From Protaetiibacter sp. (lineage in GTDB: Bacteria; Actinomycetota; Actinomycetes; Actinomycetales; Microbacteriaceae): DNA of 64,000 nt. The notes under the pieces are model-generated. The model did not search any database, had not been told where the DNA came from, and saw only the letters and a program-made list of their open reading frames with translations. Made by a program: the position numbers and the translations under genes. Below are positions 1-8,156 of this stretch, in pieces. Each line of letters opens with the position of its first letter. Position 1 is the first letter of the stretch. The stretch is from contig JASLGG010000032.1 of the NCBI GenBank assembly GCA_030150265.1, forward strand, positions 1 through 64,000, written 5' to 3'.

Positions 1-38
1 GTCGCGGTCAGGAGCCTGGAACGGCGGGCGCGGGCCGC

Positions 39-1424
39 TCAGGCCGCGGTGATGCCCGCCGTCGACTCGATCGTCGGGCGCAGCTTCTTGCCGAGCGCCT
101 CGTAGAACATCGAGAGCGGGAACTCGTCGTCGAGCACGGCATCCGTGTATCCCTTGGGAGCGCCCGCGAGAATCTCCTGCGGCAGCCCCTTCGTCCAGAC
201 GGATGCCGGATTCGGCGCGAGCACGCTGCTGACCAGCTCATAGGCGGCCAGCCAGTGCGCCGTCTTCGGCCGGTCGATCGACGCCCAGTAGAGGTCGTTG
301 ATCGCGTCGGAGAGCGCCACGACGACGTCGGGCACCTCCTCCCAGTCGATCGCGAGGCGGGTGTCGGTCCAGTGCAGCACGTGGTGCTGGTGCAGCCACG
401 CGAAGAGCAGCTGTCCGCCGACGCCGTCGTAGTTGCGGCTGCGGCCGCCGGTGAGGGGGAAGCGGAAGATGCGGTCGAACAGGATCGCGTACTGCGCGAG
501 CCGCGCGTGGTCGCGCGTCACCGGGTCGGTGTCCTCGTCGCGGACGAGCCGCACCGCCTCGCGGAACGCGGTGAGGTCGCAGCGGAGCTCCTCGAGCGAG
601 TAGAGGAAGTACGGCATCCGCTGCTTGATCATGAACGGGTCGAAGGGCAGGTCGCCGCGCATGTGGGAGCGGTCGTGGATGAGGTCCCACATCACGAAGA
701 CCTCCTCGGCCAGGTGCTGGTCGGCCAGCAGCTCCCGCTGCGAGGGCAGCAGCTCGAGCTTGGTGATGTCGGCGGCCGCCTCGACCACGCGGCGGAAGCG
801 GGCGGCCTCGCGGTCCTGGAAGATGGCGCCCCAGGTGAACGGCGGGATCTCGCGCATCGCGACCGTCTCGGGGAACAGCACGGCCGAGTTCGTGTCGTAC
901 CCGGGCGTGAAGTCGACGAAGCGCAGCGAGACGAACAGCTTGTTGCTGTAGCGCTCCTCCAGCCTCGCGATGAACTCGGGCCAGATCACCTCGACGATGA
1001 GCGCCTCGATGTGCCGGTCGGCCGAGCCGTTCTGGGTGTACATCGGGAACACGACGAGGTGGCGGAGGCCGTCGACGCGGTGGCTCGCGGGGTCGAAGGC
1101 GACGAGCGAGTCCAGGAAGTCGGGCTCGCCGAAGCCGTCGGCCTCCCACTTCGCGAAGTCGCCGGGGAGCGCCTCGAGGTAGGCGGCGTCGTGCGGGAAC
1201 GCGGGCGTGAGGGCGCGGACGGATGCGACGATCGCGGCGACGTGGGCGTGGGCCGCGGGGTGCGCCTCCGGGTCGGGGATCGAGCCGTCCTTCTCCTGGA
1301 GCAGCTGGAGGGCGATCGCGGCCTCCTTGAGCTGCCGCCAGGCGGCGCTCTGCTCGGCGCGGGAGGCGTCCTCGACGACCTCGGGTTCTCCGATGATGGA
1401 CGGGGTCTGGGCGATCGTGGTCAT
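39..1424 (-). CDS. DUF6421-like conserved protein of unknown function
   Basis: A soluble protein of 461 residues with no signal peptide or membrane segment. It resembles the actinobacterial family I know as DUF6421, but this is recognition by eye. Around residues 249-263 there is a His/Asp/Arg-rich stretch (HDRSHMRGDLPFDPF), with further conserved-looking His and Trp residues near residue 340 (FAWLHQHHVLHWTD). These could be catalytic or metal-binding, which is inference. The start is supported by GAGGAGG about six bases before the ATG and by a -10-like TAGGCT at 1447-1452 on the minus strand. No function can be assigned. It lies upstream of and divergent from the acyltransferase gene, and two palindromes fill the shared 254-base gap. 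Confidence 0.6.
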   Translation of the reverse strand: MTTIAQTPSIIGEPEVVEDASRAEQSAAWRQLKEAAIALQLLQEKDGSIPDPEAHPAAHAHVAAIVASVRALTPAFPHDAAYLEALPGDFAKWEADGFGEPDFLDSLVAFDPASHRVDGLRHLVVFPMYTQNGSADRHIEALIVEVIWPEFIARLEERYSNKLFVSLRFVDFTPGYDTNSAVLFPETVAMREIPPFTWGAIFQDREAARFRRVVEAAADITKLELLPSQRELLADQHLAEEVFVMWDLIHDRSHMRGDLPFDPFMIKQRMPYFLYSLEELRCDLTAFREAVRLVRDEDTDPVTRDHARLAQYAILFDRIFRFPLTGGRSRNYDGVGGQLLFAWLHQHHVLHWTDTRLAIDWEEVPDVVVALSDAINDLYWASIDRPKTAHWLAAYELVSSVLAPNPASVWTKGLPQEILAGAPKGYTDAVLDDEFPLSMFYEALGKKLRPTIESTAGITAA

Positions 1425-1490
1425 GTGCGCCTCCTCTCGGCTTCGAGCCTAGGCAGGAGCGCCCGGCGGAGGATTGCCCTCGACGCATGA

Positions 1491-1510
1491 ATCGTGCGTG
1501 CGTGCACGAT
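1491..1510. promoter_or_regulatory. inverted repeat upstream of the DUF6421-like gene
   Basis: Seven-base perfect arms (ATCGTGC / GCACGAT, 1491-1497 and 1504-1510) around a six-base spacer. The site lies about 40 bases upstream of the -10-like hexamer of the leftward gene, a position that fits an activator or repressor site. The regulator is unknown. Confidence 0.35.
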
Positions 1511-1610
1511 CCGCGCACGCGGCGTGCGCCGACCCTGGGAGAACTCGCCGTATCCGTCGCCGGCGGCCGGATGCGGGGTGAGCCTGGGAGGGCGAGGGCG
1601 CGTGCGGTGA

Positions 1611-1622
1611 TCCCCTAGGGGA
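1611..1622. promoter_or_regulatory. 12-base palindrome in the divergent gap
   Basis: TCCCCTAGGGGA is a perfect 12-base palindrome 57 bases upstream of the acyltransferase start. It could be a dimeric regulator site. There is no further evidence. Confidence 0.25.
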
Positions 1623-1678
1623 ACGACCCGGGACGATCCCGATGCCGCAGGACGCGTGTTCTCGAGAGCCTCGAGACG

Positions 1679-2734
1679 ATGACCGAACACGACCGCCGGA
1701 ACGACTTCGACGCGCTGCGACTGCTCGCCGCGCTCACCGTGATCGTGGGCCACGCCTGGGCCCTCACCGGGGTGCGCGGCGGGCCTCTGCTCGGCGGCCA
1801 CCTCGTGCACCACGACGCGGTCTACGTCTTCTTCGCGATCAGCGGATACCTCATCGCGTCGAGCTGGGCGCGGTCGCCGCATCCGCTCCGCTTCCTGCGC
1901 AACCGGGTGCTGCGGATCGTGCCGGCGCTCGCTGTGGTGGTGCTCGTCACGGTGTTCGCGATCGGCGCCCTCGTCACGACCGACCCGCGCTACTTCGGGG
2001 AGCCGGCGACCTGGAGCTATCTCGGCAACATCGTGATGGTGGCGCAGTACACGCTGCCGGGGGTGTTCGAGGGCAACCCGGTGACCTCGGTGAACGGGGC
2101 GCTGTGGACCCTCGGCGCCGAGTTCGCCTGCTACCTGGGGGTGCTCGCGATCGGCCTGATCGCGCGCCGCCGCGCGCCGATCGTGTTCGCGGCGCTCGTC
2201 GTGCCGCTCGTCGCGGTGTCGACCCTGCCCGGCGTTCTGCCGAAGGGCATGGCGGCGGTGACGACGGCGATGGTGTTCTTCGCCGTGGGTGCGGCTCTGA
2301 GCGCGCCCGCCGTGTCGCGGTACGTGCGTCTGGTGCCGGCGCTGGCGCTGCTCGCGCTGTGGGTCGTCGCGGGCATGCTGTGGGGCGAGGCCGGTCGGGC
2401 CATCGCCTGGGTCGCCGTGCCCTACGCGGTGGTGGCGCTCGGCACGCGGTCGACGCCTGTGGTGCGCGACGCCGGGCGGTTCGGCGATTTCTCCTACGGC
2501 CTGTACCTGTGGGGCTTCCCGGTGCAGCAGCTCGTGGTGCTGGCGCTCGGGCCCCTGGCGATCTGGCTCGACCTGCTCATCGTGGTGCCGGTCACCCTCG
2601 CGCTGGCGATCCTGTCGTGGCACCTCGTGGAGCGTCGGGCGCTCGCGCTCAAGTTCGCCCCGCGCCGGACGGCTCGGGGTGCGCCTCAGGGTGCGGCGCG
2701 CACGAGCGCCCCGCCGGGGAACGCCGTCGTGTAG
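1679..2734 (+). CDS. membrane acyltransferase, acyltransferase-3 (OafA/YrhL) family
   Basis: An integral membrane protein of 351 residues with about ten hydrophobic helices. It opens with the family hallmark: an Arg/Asp-rich start (RNDFDALRLLAALTVIVGHAW) in which the His of VGHAW is the likely catalytic residue. A second typical element is NGALWTLGAEFACYLG near residue 140. Enzymes of this family O-acylate cell-surface glycans, lipids or exported sugars. The substrate cannot be read from the sequence. There is no sugar-synthesis cluster next to it, so it stands alone. A longer upstream in-frame start (1642 frame) is a different frame, and the ATG at 1679 gives the complete N-terminal helix. 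The 3' end overlaps the convergent PLC gene by 49 bases. Confidence 0.85.
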   Translation: MTEHDRRNDFDALRLLAALTVIVGHAWALTGVRGGPLLGGHLVHHDAVYVFFAISGYLIASSWARSPHPLRFLRNRVLRIVPALAVVVLVTVFAIGALVTTDPRYFGEPATWSYLGNIVMVAQYTLPGVFEGNPVTSVNGALWTLGAEFACYLGVLAIGLIARRRAPIVFAALVVPLVAVSTLPGVLPKGMAAVTTAMVFFAVGAALSAPAVSRYVRLVPALALLALWVVAGMLWGEAGRAIAWVAVPYAVVALGTRSTPVVRDAGRFGDFSYGLYLWGFPVQQLVVLALGPLAIWLDLLIVVPVTLALAILSWHLVERRALALKFAPRRTARGAPQGAARTSAPPGNAVV

Positions 2735-3714
2735 CCGGTTCCGGCCTGCGGCTCCGAGGGCGGGAAGTCCGTCGAGACGATGTTCGCGCCGGAGGAGAGG
2801 GCCGCGTCGCGCACCGAGGGATCGGTCGCGAGGTCGGCATCCGCGCGGGTGCGCACGATGACGCCCGCGGCGCGGGCGGCGTCGATCGCCGGGTCGCGCG
2901 GGTCGTTGAGCACGACGAAGCGCGCATCCGGGGCGCCCGTCTTCGAGGAGGTGAAGACGCTGCGTCCGGCGAGGCCGGGGTGGCCGTCGAGGGAGAGCTC
3001 GCGCACCCGCTCGTTGTCGTCGAAGAAGAACAGCACCCGGTCGCGCAGCTCGCCGACGGTGGGCCACGCGCCGTCGCCGAGCTCGCCGGGCGTGAGCAGT
3101 CGCTCGCCGAGCTTCTCGGAGAGGAGCTCGTCGAGGGCGTCGGCCGCCTGCGCGTCGAAGTCGCGCAGGGCCGGGTCGAGGAAGGTGTAGTCGTTCTTGA
3201 CCTCGATCATGACGCTGATCGGCAGGTGGTCGGTGTGCCGGGCCGACCAGATCGCGATCTCCTCGAGCGCGAGAGCGACATCCGGCGACGTCGAGCGGTT
3301 GCCGACGAGCGGCACGTGCACCGCATGGAAGCGCTCGCCGTCCCAGCGCACGTCGATCTCGAAGCTGCGGATGCCGGCGTCGAGCTGCTCGGTGAGGGGC
3401 GCGTGGTCGTACTGCAGCGCGGGCGCCTCGCTCGGCTCGACGAGCCGGATGACCTCGGTCTGCAGCCAGCTCGGGGCGAGGTTGTAGGAGTTGTGGCTGC
3501 CGATCACCTGCAGCTCGTCGTAGCGCAGCCCGTCGAACTCGTGGGTGTCACCGGACGCCACCGGCGCGCGCTCGTCGGCGTTCAGCCGCTCCATCCGCTG
3601 CAGTTGCACCCGCTCGGAGTCGCCGCCGATGATCGCGAAGTGCGACACGAGCGCGGCGAAGGCGAGCACGAGGGTGCCGAGCACGATGCCGGCGATGCGC
3701 AGAGCGGTCTTCAT
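2686..3714 (-). CDS. Ca2+-dependent phosphoinositide-specific phospholipase C-like protein
   Basis: 342 residues with an N-terminal hydrophobic segment (residues 5-28) that is either a signal peptide or a membrane anchor, so the enzyme acts outside the membrane. The PI-PLC TIM-barrel pattern is visible: IGSHNSYN near residue 70 (first catalytic His), IDVRWDG near 120 and AVHVPLVGN near 130 (second His). A GANIVSTDFPP-type C-terminal strand is also present. It best matches the bacterial phosphoinositide-specific PLC-C1 group, which cleaves glycerophospholipid or GPI-like head groups. The true substrate is unknown. A -10-like TAGCGT lies at 3748-3753 on the minus strand and AAGGGGA at 3727-3733 serves as ribosome binding site. 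Its last 49 bases are antisense to the acyltransferase gene. Confidence 0.75.
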   Translation of the reverse strand: MKTALRIAGIVLGTLVLAFAALVSHFAIIGGDSERVQLQRMERLNADERAPVASGDTHEFDGLRYDELQVIGSHNSYNLAPSWLQTEVIRLVEPSEAPALQYDHAPLTEQLDAGIRSFEIDVRWDGERFHAVHVPLVGNRSTSPDVALALEEIAIWSARHTDHLPISVMIEVKNDYTFLDPALRDFDAQAADALDELLSEKLGERLLTPGELGDGAWPTVGELRDRVLFFFDDNERVRELSLDGHPGLAGRSVFTSSKTGAPDARFVVLNDPRDPAIDAARAAGVIVRTRADADLATDPSVRDAALSSGANIVSTDFPPSEPQAGTGYTTAFPGGALVRAAP

Positions 3715-3764
3715 GCGGATGCGGTCCCCTTCGATCGATCCCGCCCCACGCTAGCGGGCGGCAC

Positions 3765-3821
3765 CGAGACGGCGGAAACGACCGATCCGGCGTCGATCTT
3801 CGGGTCGTTTCTGCCGTCTCG
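3765..3821. terminator. inverted repeat after exonuclease III gene (likely terminator)
   Basis: Arms at 3765-3783 and 3803-3821 are 19 bases long with a single mismatch, around a 19-base loop. It begins ten bases downstream of the leftward exonuclease III stop and lies just upstream of the PLC promoter, so factor-independent termination without a U-tract is the simplest reading. Confidence 0.55.
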
Positions 3822-3830
3822 ATGCGCGCC

Positions 3831-4670
3831 TCAGAAGATCATCGGCCGGTCGTCGTCGTCGGGGGCGTCGAGCTCGAGGTCGACCACGACCGGCACGTGG
3901 TCGCTCGGACCGTCGCCCTTGCGCTCCTCGCGGTGGATGGAGGCGTCGACGACGCGGTCGGCGAAGGTGCGCGAACCGAGAACGAAGTCGATGCGCAGGC
4001 CCTCGTTGCGCGGGAAGCGCAGCTGCTTGTAGTCCCAGTAGGTGTAGCCCTCGGGGCGGAGCGGGCGCACGACATCCGCGAGCCCCGCCGCCTCGAGCGT
4101 CGCGAACGCCTCGCGCTCCGGAGGCGAGATGTGCGTCGAGAGGCCCGGCACGAGGCTCGGGTCGCCCACGTCGGAGTCGAGGGGCGCGATGTTGAAGTCG
4201 CCCATGAGGGCGAGGGGCAGCTGTGGATCGGCGGCCAGCCAGTCGCGCACGTCGGCGGTGAGGGTGGCGAGCCAGTCGAGCTTGTAGACGTAGTGCGGGT
4301 CGTCGAGGGCGCGGCCGTTCGGCACGTAGAGGCTCCACAGGCGCAGGCCCTCGACGGTGGCGCCGATCGCGCGGGCCTCGATCGGCGCATCCGGGCCCTC
4401 GTGGCCCTTGAGGAAGCCGGGCTGGCCGGGAAAGCCGACCTCGACGTCCTCGATGGCGTGGCGCGCGGCGATCGCGACGCCGTTCCACTGGTTGAGGCCG
4501 TGCAGCACGACCTCGTAGCCGGCCGCCTCGAACGCCTCGAACGGGAACTGCGCCTCGGTGCACTTGATCTCCTGGAAGGCGACCACGTCGACGTCTTCTC
4601 GCACCATCCAGTCGATGGCTCGGGCGTGACGGGTGCGGATCGAGTTGATGTTCCAGGTCGCGATGCGCAT
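3831..4670 (-). CDS. xth: exodeoxyribonuclease III (AP endonuclease family)
   Basis: 279 residues, the usual length for ExoIII/Xth enzymes, which cut at abasic sites and remove 3' blocking groups in base excision repair. Visible family landmarks are the N-terminal strand MRIATWNINSIR, the metal-binding Glu34 in FQEIKC, a WNGVAI element near residue 62, GDFNIAPLDSDVGDP near 155 (catalytic Asp/Asn), RIDFVL near 245 and the C-terminal SDHVPV with the catalytic His. A -10-like TAGCGT ends exactly six bases before the ATG (4677-4682, minus strand), so the mRNA is probably leaderless and shares the short gap with divergent pyrE. Confidence 0.95.
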   Translation of the reverse strand: MRIATWNINSIRTRHARAIDWMVREDVDVVAFQEIKCTEAQFPFEAFEAAGYEVVLHGLNQWNGVAIAARHAIEDVEVGFPGQPGFLKGHEGPDAPIEARAIGATVEGLRLWSLYVPNGRALDDPHYVYKLDWLATLTADVRDWLAADPQLPLALMGDFNIAPLDSDVGDPSLVPGLSTHISPPEREAFATLEAAGLADVVRPLRPEGYTYWDYKQLRFPRNEGLRIDFVLGSRTFADRVVDASIHREERKGDGPSDHVPVVVDLELDAPDDDDRPMIF

Positions 4671-4749
4671 GGGCCAACGCTATCGGGAGCCGCCGTCGTG
4701 CGGCGGCCGATGCATGGCGGCTGCCCGCGCGCTGGCTAATCTGTACTGC

Positions 4750-5304
4750 GTGACCGACGCCCGCAGCCAGCTCATCGAGCACATCTCGAACGAGGCCGTG
4801 TTCCATGGCGACTTCACGCTCACGAGCGGGCGGAAGGCCGGCTACTACATCGACCTGCGCAAGGTGAGCCTCGACCATCGGGTCGCACCGCTCATCGGGC
4901 AGGTCATGGTCGACCTCATCGCCCAGGTTCCGGATGTGGATGCGGTCGGCGGCCTCACCATGGGCGCTGACCCGATCGCCGCCGCCGTGCTGCACCAGGG
5001 CGCCGCCCGCGGGCTCGCCTACGACGCCTTCGTGGTGCGCAAGGAGCCCAAGGATCACGGGCGCGGACGCCAGGTGGAGGGCCCGGACCTCGCCGGCAAG
5101 CGCGTGATCGTGCTCGAGGACACCTCCACGACGGGCGGCTCGCCGCTCGCCGCCATCGAGGCGCTGCTCAAGGTCGGTGCGGAGATCGCCGCGGTCGCGG
5201 TCGTCGTCGACCGCGCGACCGGCGCCCAGGAGCGCATCGAAGCCGCCGGGTACCCTTACCTCGCCGCCATCCACCTGGCCGATCTCGGCCTCGAGCCCCA
5301 GTGA
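4750..5304 (+). CDS. pyrE: orotate phosphoribosyltransferase
   Basis: 184 residues from a GTG start. It transfers PRPP to orotate to give OMP in pyrimidine synthesis. The type I phosphoribosyltransferase PRPP loop is clear near residues 116-127 (VIVLEDTSTTGG). FTLTSGRKAGYYIDLRK near residues 20-36 and GGLTMGADPIAAAV near 72-85 are typical of PyrE. I chose the GTG at 4750 over an upstream ATG because the protein then starts like other PyrE proteins and a -10-like TAATCT (4737-4742) ends seven bases before it, which implies a leaderless mRNA. The upstream extension would also overlap the divergent exonuclease gene. It stands alone, without other pyrimidine genes. Confidence 0.95.
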   Translation: MTDARSQLIEHISNEAVFHGDFTLTSGRKAGYYIDLRKVSLDHRVAPLIGQVMVDLIAQVPDVDAVGGLTMGADPIAAAVLHQGAARGLAYDAFVVRKEPKDHGRGRQVEGPDLAGKRVIVLEDTSTTGGSPLAAIEALLKVGAEIAAVAVVVDRATGAQERIEAAGYPYLAAIHLADLGLEPQ

Positions 5305-5317
5305 GCCCCGGCATCCG

Positions 5318-7090
5318 ATGAACGACCGCCCCCGCGACGACGAGGAGTCCGCGAGCGACTGGCTCGCCTCGCAGTTCTCCGCCGACGCGCCGACTGCGCC
5401 GCCCCCGCCCTCTGCGCCCTCTGCTCCGGTCGCGCCCTCCGTGCCTGTTGCACCGGCGCCCCTCACGCCGCCGTCGGCTGCACCGGTCGCGCCGCCTCCG
5501 GCCACTCCCTTCGCTCCGCCCGCTCTTGTGAACCCCTTCGGCGCAGCCCCGGCGGCCCCGCCGTCGCCTTCGGTGCCGCCTGCCGTATCCGGTACGCCGG
5601 CCGCATCCACCGCGCCCTCTGCCGACGCGGCGCCCGCGGGCGGCTTCGCCTGGGGCCTGCGACCGGGAGGGGGCGGCGCTTCGCAGCAGCCCGTTGCGCC
5701 GACCGAGTCGACCCCTCCCGTCGCGCCGGCCGCCGCCCCGCCGCCCGGCCCCGTGCTGCCCGCTGCGCCTGTGCTGTCGGTTGCGCCTGTGCCCCCCGTT
5801 GTACCTGTGCCGCCTGCCGCGCCCATGCCCCCCGCCGCAGCCGGCCCATCCGCCGCGCCGTCCGCCGATGCCGCGCCGTACCCCCCGCCTCCGCTGGTCG
5901 CGCCATCGGCTGCGGTGCCCCCGGCCGCGCCGCAGCCCTCGTCTCCGACCGCGGCATCGCAGGCGCCTCTTCCGCCCGCCGCGCCGGCGATGCCCGTCGC
6001 ACCTCCGCCGCAGGCCGCGCCCCCGTCCGCCGTCCCGCTCGCGGCATCCGCGCCGTCGGCTCCCGCGGTTCAGCCCGCCCCGCCGCAGGCTTGGATGCCG
6101 CCGCCGCTCGTCGAGCCGGCCGATCCGGCGCCCACGGTCGCCTGGACGCCGCCCGCCGCCTCCCCCGTGCCGCCGGCAGATGCTGCGCACGTCGCGCCCC
6201 CGGCGGCGCCGTCCACCCCCGCCGACTGGGACCAGCCGACGCAGCTCATGGATGCGGTCGAGGCGGATGCCGCACCCGCTCCGCTCCCCCCGGCCGCAGC
6301 ATCCGAGCTCGCCCAGACCGAGCTTCTCGGTGCTGCCGCGCTCGCCGCCGACCCCGGCACGACCTCGGGACTCGACTCGCTCTTCGGGGAGGCGAACTTC
6401 CACGACTACGAGGCCGAGCCCGCCCCGAGCGAGAGCCCCTTCGTCCGGGCCCCGCAGAGCGACGGCCCCCAGCCGCCGCGCGACGGCGTCACGCGCCGCC
6501 AGAAGGTGCTGCTCGCGATCGCGGGCGGCCTCGTCGCGGTGCTCGCGCTCGTGGCGCTCTTCCTGCTCGGCACCCGCCTGCCGGCGATCCTCGCCTCCGG
6601 CGAGGTGCCCGAGCCGGTGATCACCCCGAGCGACACCCCGACGCCGACGCCCACGGAGGCCCCCGTGGGGCCGGTCGCGCCGGGCGTCTGGGCATGGGAT
6701 GCGCTTCTCGGCGGCGAGTGCCTCGACCCCTACACGGACCCCTGGGCGGAGGAGTTCACCGTCGTCGACTGCGCGGACCCGCATCCGGCGCAGCTCGTCT
6801 ACCGCGGCGTGTTCCCGCCGTCGGCCGAGGGCGTCACCAACGACCCGTTCCCGGGCACGCAGGCCCTGCAGGGCCAGCTCTCGCTGCTCTGCACAGCACC
6901 CGGCGTCGTCGACCTCGCCGCCGCCGGGCAGTACCCCGACGTGCAGTTCCAGGGGAGCTACCCCGCCACGCAGGAGCAGTGGGATGCGGGCGAACGCAGC
7001 TACTACTGCTTCGTGAGCCGCTCCTCGGGCGAGCCGCTCACGGGCTCGATCGCCGTGCCGCCGGCGCCGGCCGCCGACACGGCCGGCTGA
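5318..7090 (+). CDS. Pro/Ala-rich single-pass membrane protein with C-terminal septum-formation-like domain
   Basis: 590 residues in three parts. Residues 1-25 are acidic and polar. About residues 25-340 are an extremely Pro/Ala-rich, low-complexity region that is almost certainly disordered and cytoplasmic. After a short acidic linker there is one membrane helix near residues 396-420. The external domain (about 456-590) contains four cysteines in GEC, VDC, LLC and YYC contexts and the pattern of the Septum_form family (GECLDPY, VVDCADPHPAQLVYRG). Such domains occur in actinobacterial membrane proteins, but the biochemical role is not established. It begins 13 bases after pyrE and may be cotranscribed with it. 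The repeat-like DNA of the Pro/Ala part creates long spurious antisense ORFs. Confidence 0.75.
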   Translation: MNDRPRDDEESASDWLASQFSADAPTAPPPPSAPSAPVAPSVPVAPAPLTPPSAAPVAPPPATPFAPPALVNPFGAAPAAPPSPSVPPAVSGTPAASTAPSADAAPAGGFAWGLRPGGGGASQQPVAPTESTPPVAPAAAPPPGPVLPAAPVLSVAPVPPVVPVPPAAPMPPAAAGPSAAPSADAAPYPPPPLVAPSAAVPPAAPQPSSPTAASQAPLPPAAPAMPVAPPPQAAPPSAVPLAASAPSAPAVQPAPPQAWMPPPLVEPADPAPTVAWTPPAASPVPPADAAHVAPPAAPSTPADWDQPTQLMDAVEADAAPAPLPPAAASELAQTELLGAAALAADPGTTSGLDSLFGEANFHDYEAEPAPSESPFVRAPQSDGPQPPRDGVTRRQKVLLAIAGGLVAVLALVALFLLGTRLPAILASGEVPEPVITPSDTPTPTPTEAPVGPVAPGVWAWDALLGGECLDPYTDPWAEEFTVVDCADPHPAQLVYRGVFPPSAEGVTNDPFPGTQALQGQLSLLCTAPGVVDLAAAGQYPDVQFQGSYPATQEQWDAGERSYYCFVSRSSGEPLTGSIAVPPAPAADTAG

Positions 7091-7093
7091 CGC

Positions 7094-7161
7094 CGAGCGC
7101 TACCGAAACCGTCGAGCGCGGCTGCTGCAGCGGTAGCGCTCGCCAGTTCGGGTAGCGCTCG
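7094..7161. terminator. triplicated 12-base inverted word between convergent genes
   Basis: CGAGCGCTACCG at 7094-7105 is exactly complementary to 7131-7142, and a near-copy in the same orientation as the latter lies at 7150-7161. It sits between the convergent septum-domain and HAD genes, so a bidirectional terminator is likely. Confidence 0.55.
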
Positions 7162-7174
7162 CGGAGGGGCGGCC

Positions 7175-7960
7175 TCAGGGCAGCAGCTCGTGCACCCCGG
7201 CGAGCACCTCGTCCGGGCGGAACGGGTAGCGCTCGATCTCGCGCTGATCGCTGATGCCGGTGAGCACCAGGATCGTGTGGAGGCCCGCCTCGATGCCGGC
7301 CACGACATCCGTGTCCATGCGGTCGCCGATCATCGCGGTGGTCTCGGAGTGCGCGCCCACCTTGTTCATCGCCGAGCGGAACATCATCGGGTTCGGCTTG
7401 CCCACCACGTAGGGCTCCTTGCCGGTGGCCTTCGTGATGAGGGCCGAGATCGCTCCCGTGGCGGGCAGCACGCCGTCGGCGGAGGGGCCCGTGGCATCCG
7501 GGTTGGTGGCGATGAAGCGCGCACCGTCGTTGATGAGGCGGATGGCCTTGGTGATCGCCTCGAAGGAGTAGTTGCGCGTCTCGCCGACCACCACGAAGTC
7601 GGGGTCGGTCTCGGTCATCACGAAGCCCGCCTCGTGCAGGGCCGTCGTGAGGCCGGCCTCGCCGATCACGAACGCCGAGCCGCCGGGGATCTGGCTCTTG
7701 CAGAACTCGGCGGTCGCGAGCGCCGACGTCCAGATGCGCTCCTCGGGCACGTCGAGCCCGGATGCGCGCAGCCGCGCCGCGAGGTCGCGCGGCGTGAAGA
7801 TCGAGTTGTTGGTGAGCACGAGGAACGGGGTGCCCGCCTCGACCCAGTGGCGGATGAGCTCGGGGGCGCCGGGCAGCGGGCTGTTCTCGTGGACGAGCAC
7901 GCCGTCCATGTCGGTGAGCCAGCTCTCGATGGGCGGGCGGGCGTCGCGCTGCGGGGTCAT
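7175..7960 (-). CDS. HAD-superfamily hydrolase, subfamily IIA (NagD-like)
   Basis: 261 residues. All four HAD motifs are present: DMDGVL near residue 17 (nucleophile Asp and acid/base Asp), LTNNS near 50, the Lys in VGKPNP near 190 and GDRMDTDVVAGIEAG near 217. The large cap inserted between motifs II and III marks subfamily IIA, whose members dephosphorylate small phosphometabolites such as nucleotides, PNP or glycerol phosphates. The substrate cannot be deduced here. A -10-like TACGCT (7967-7972, minus strand) ends six bases before the ATG, so the transcript is probably leaderless and longer upstream reading of this frame through the repeat region is spurious. Confidence 0.9.
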   Translation of the reverse strand: MTPQRDARPPIESWLTDMDGVLVHENSPLPGAPELIRHWVEAGTPFLVLTNNSIFTPRDLAARLRASGLDVPEERIWTSALATAEFCKSQIPGGSAFVIGEAGLTTALHEAGFVMTETDPDFVVVGETRNYSFEAITKAIRLINDGARFIATNPDATGPSADGVLPATGAISALITKATGKEPYVVGKPNPMMFRSAMNKVGAHSETTAMIGDRMDTDVVAGIEAGLHTILVLTGISDQREIERYPFRPDEVLAGVHELLP

Positions 7961-7984
7961 GCGCCCAGCGTATCGGCGGCTCGC

Positions 7985-8156
7985 ATCGCAGAAATGCAGG
8001 AGCGGTCCCCGCGCATCCGCCATCCGGATCGCAGAAATGCAGGAGTCTCGTCGACGGCCGCCCGGGTTCTCGGCCGCCCGCATCCGCCCGCCGCCGATTC
8101 TCCTGCATTTCTGTCGGAGGTCGAGGGGAACGGGGTGGGCTACTCCTGCATTTCTG
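7985..8156. repeat. four copies of a 14-base word, two in each orientation
   Basis: CAGAAATGCAGGAG occurs at 7989-8002 and 8032-8045 on the plus strand, both extended on the left by ATCG. It occurs inverted at 8100-8113 and 8143-8156. The set lies between the HAD gene and the methyltransferase gene, and the last copy forms the end of the methyltransferase reading frame (SEMQE stop). The AT-rich core contrasts with the surrounding DNA. Forward and reverse copies can pair to form long hairpins. Function is unknown. A terminator for the methyltransferase gene is one possibility. Confidence 0.8.

Noticed and set aside
238..3067. Long open frames antisense to or overlapping the DUF6421-like, acyltransferase and PLC genes (Arg/Pro/Gly-rich translations)
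   Set aside because: Typical shadow frames of high-GC DNA: low-complexity composition, no RBS or family motif, and fully overlapped by genes with clear motifs.
5168..6784. Antisense frame of 538 codons opposite the Pro/Ala-rich gene
   Set aside because: Created by the Pro/Ala repeats. Its translation is an Arg/Gly low-complexity string, while the plus-strand frame has a membrane helix and a recognisable C-terminal domain.
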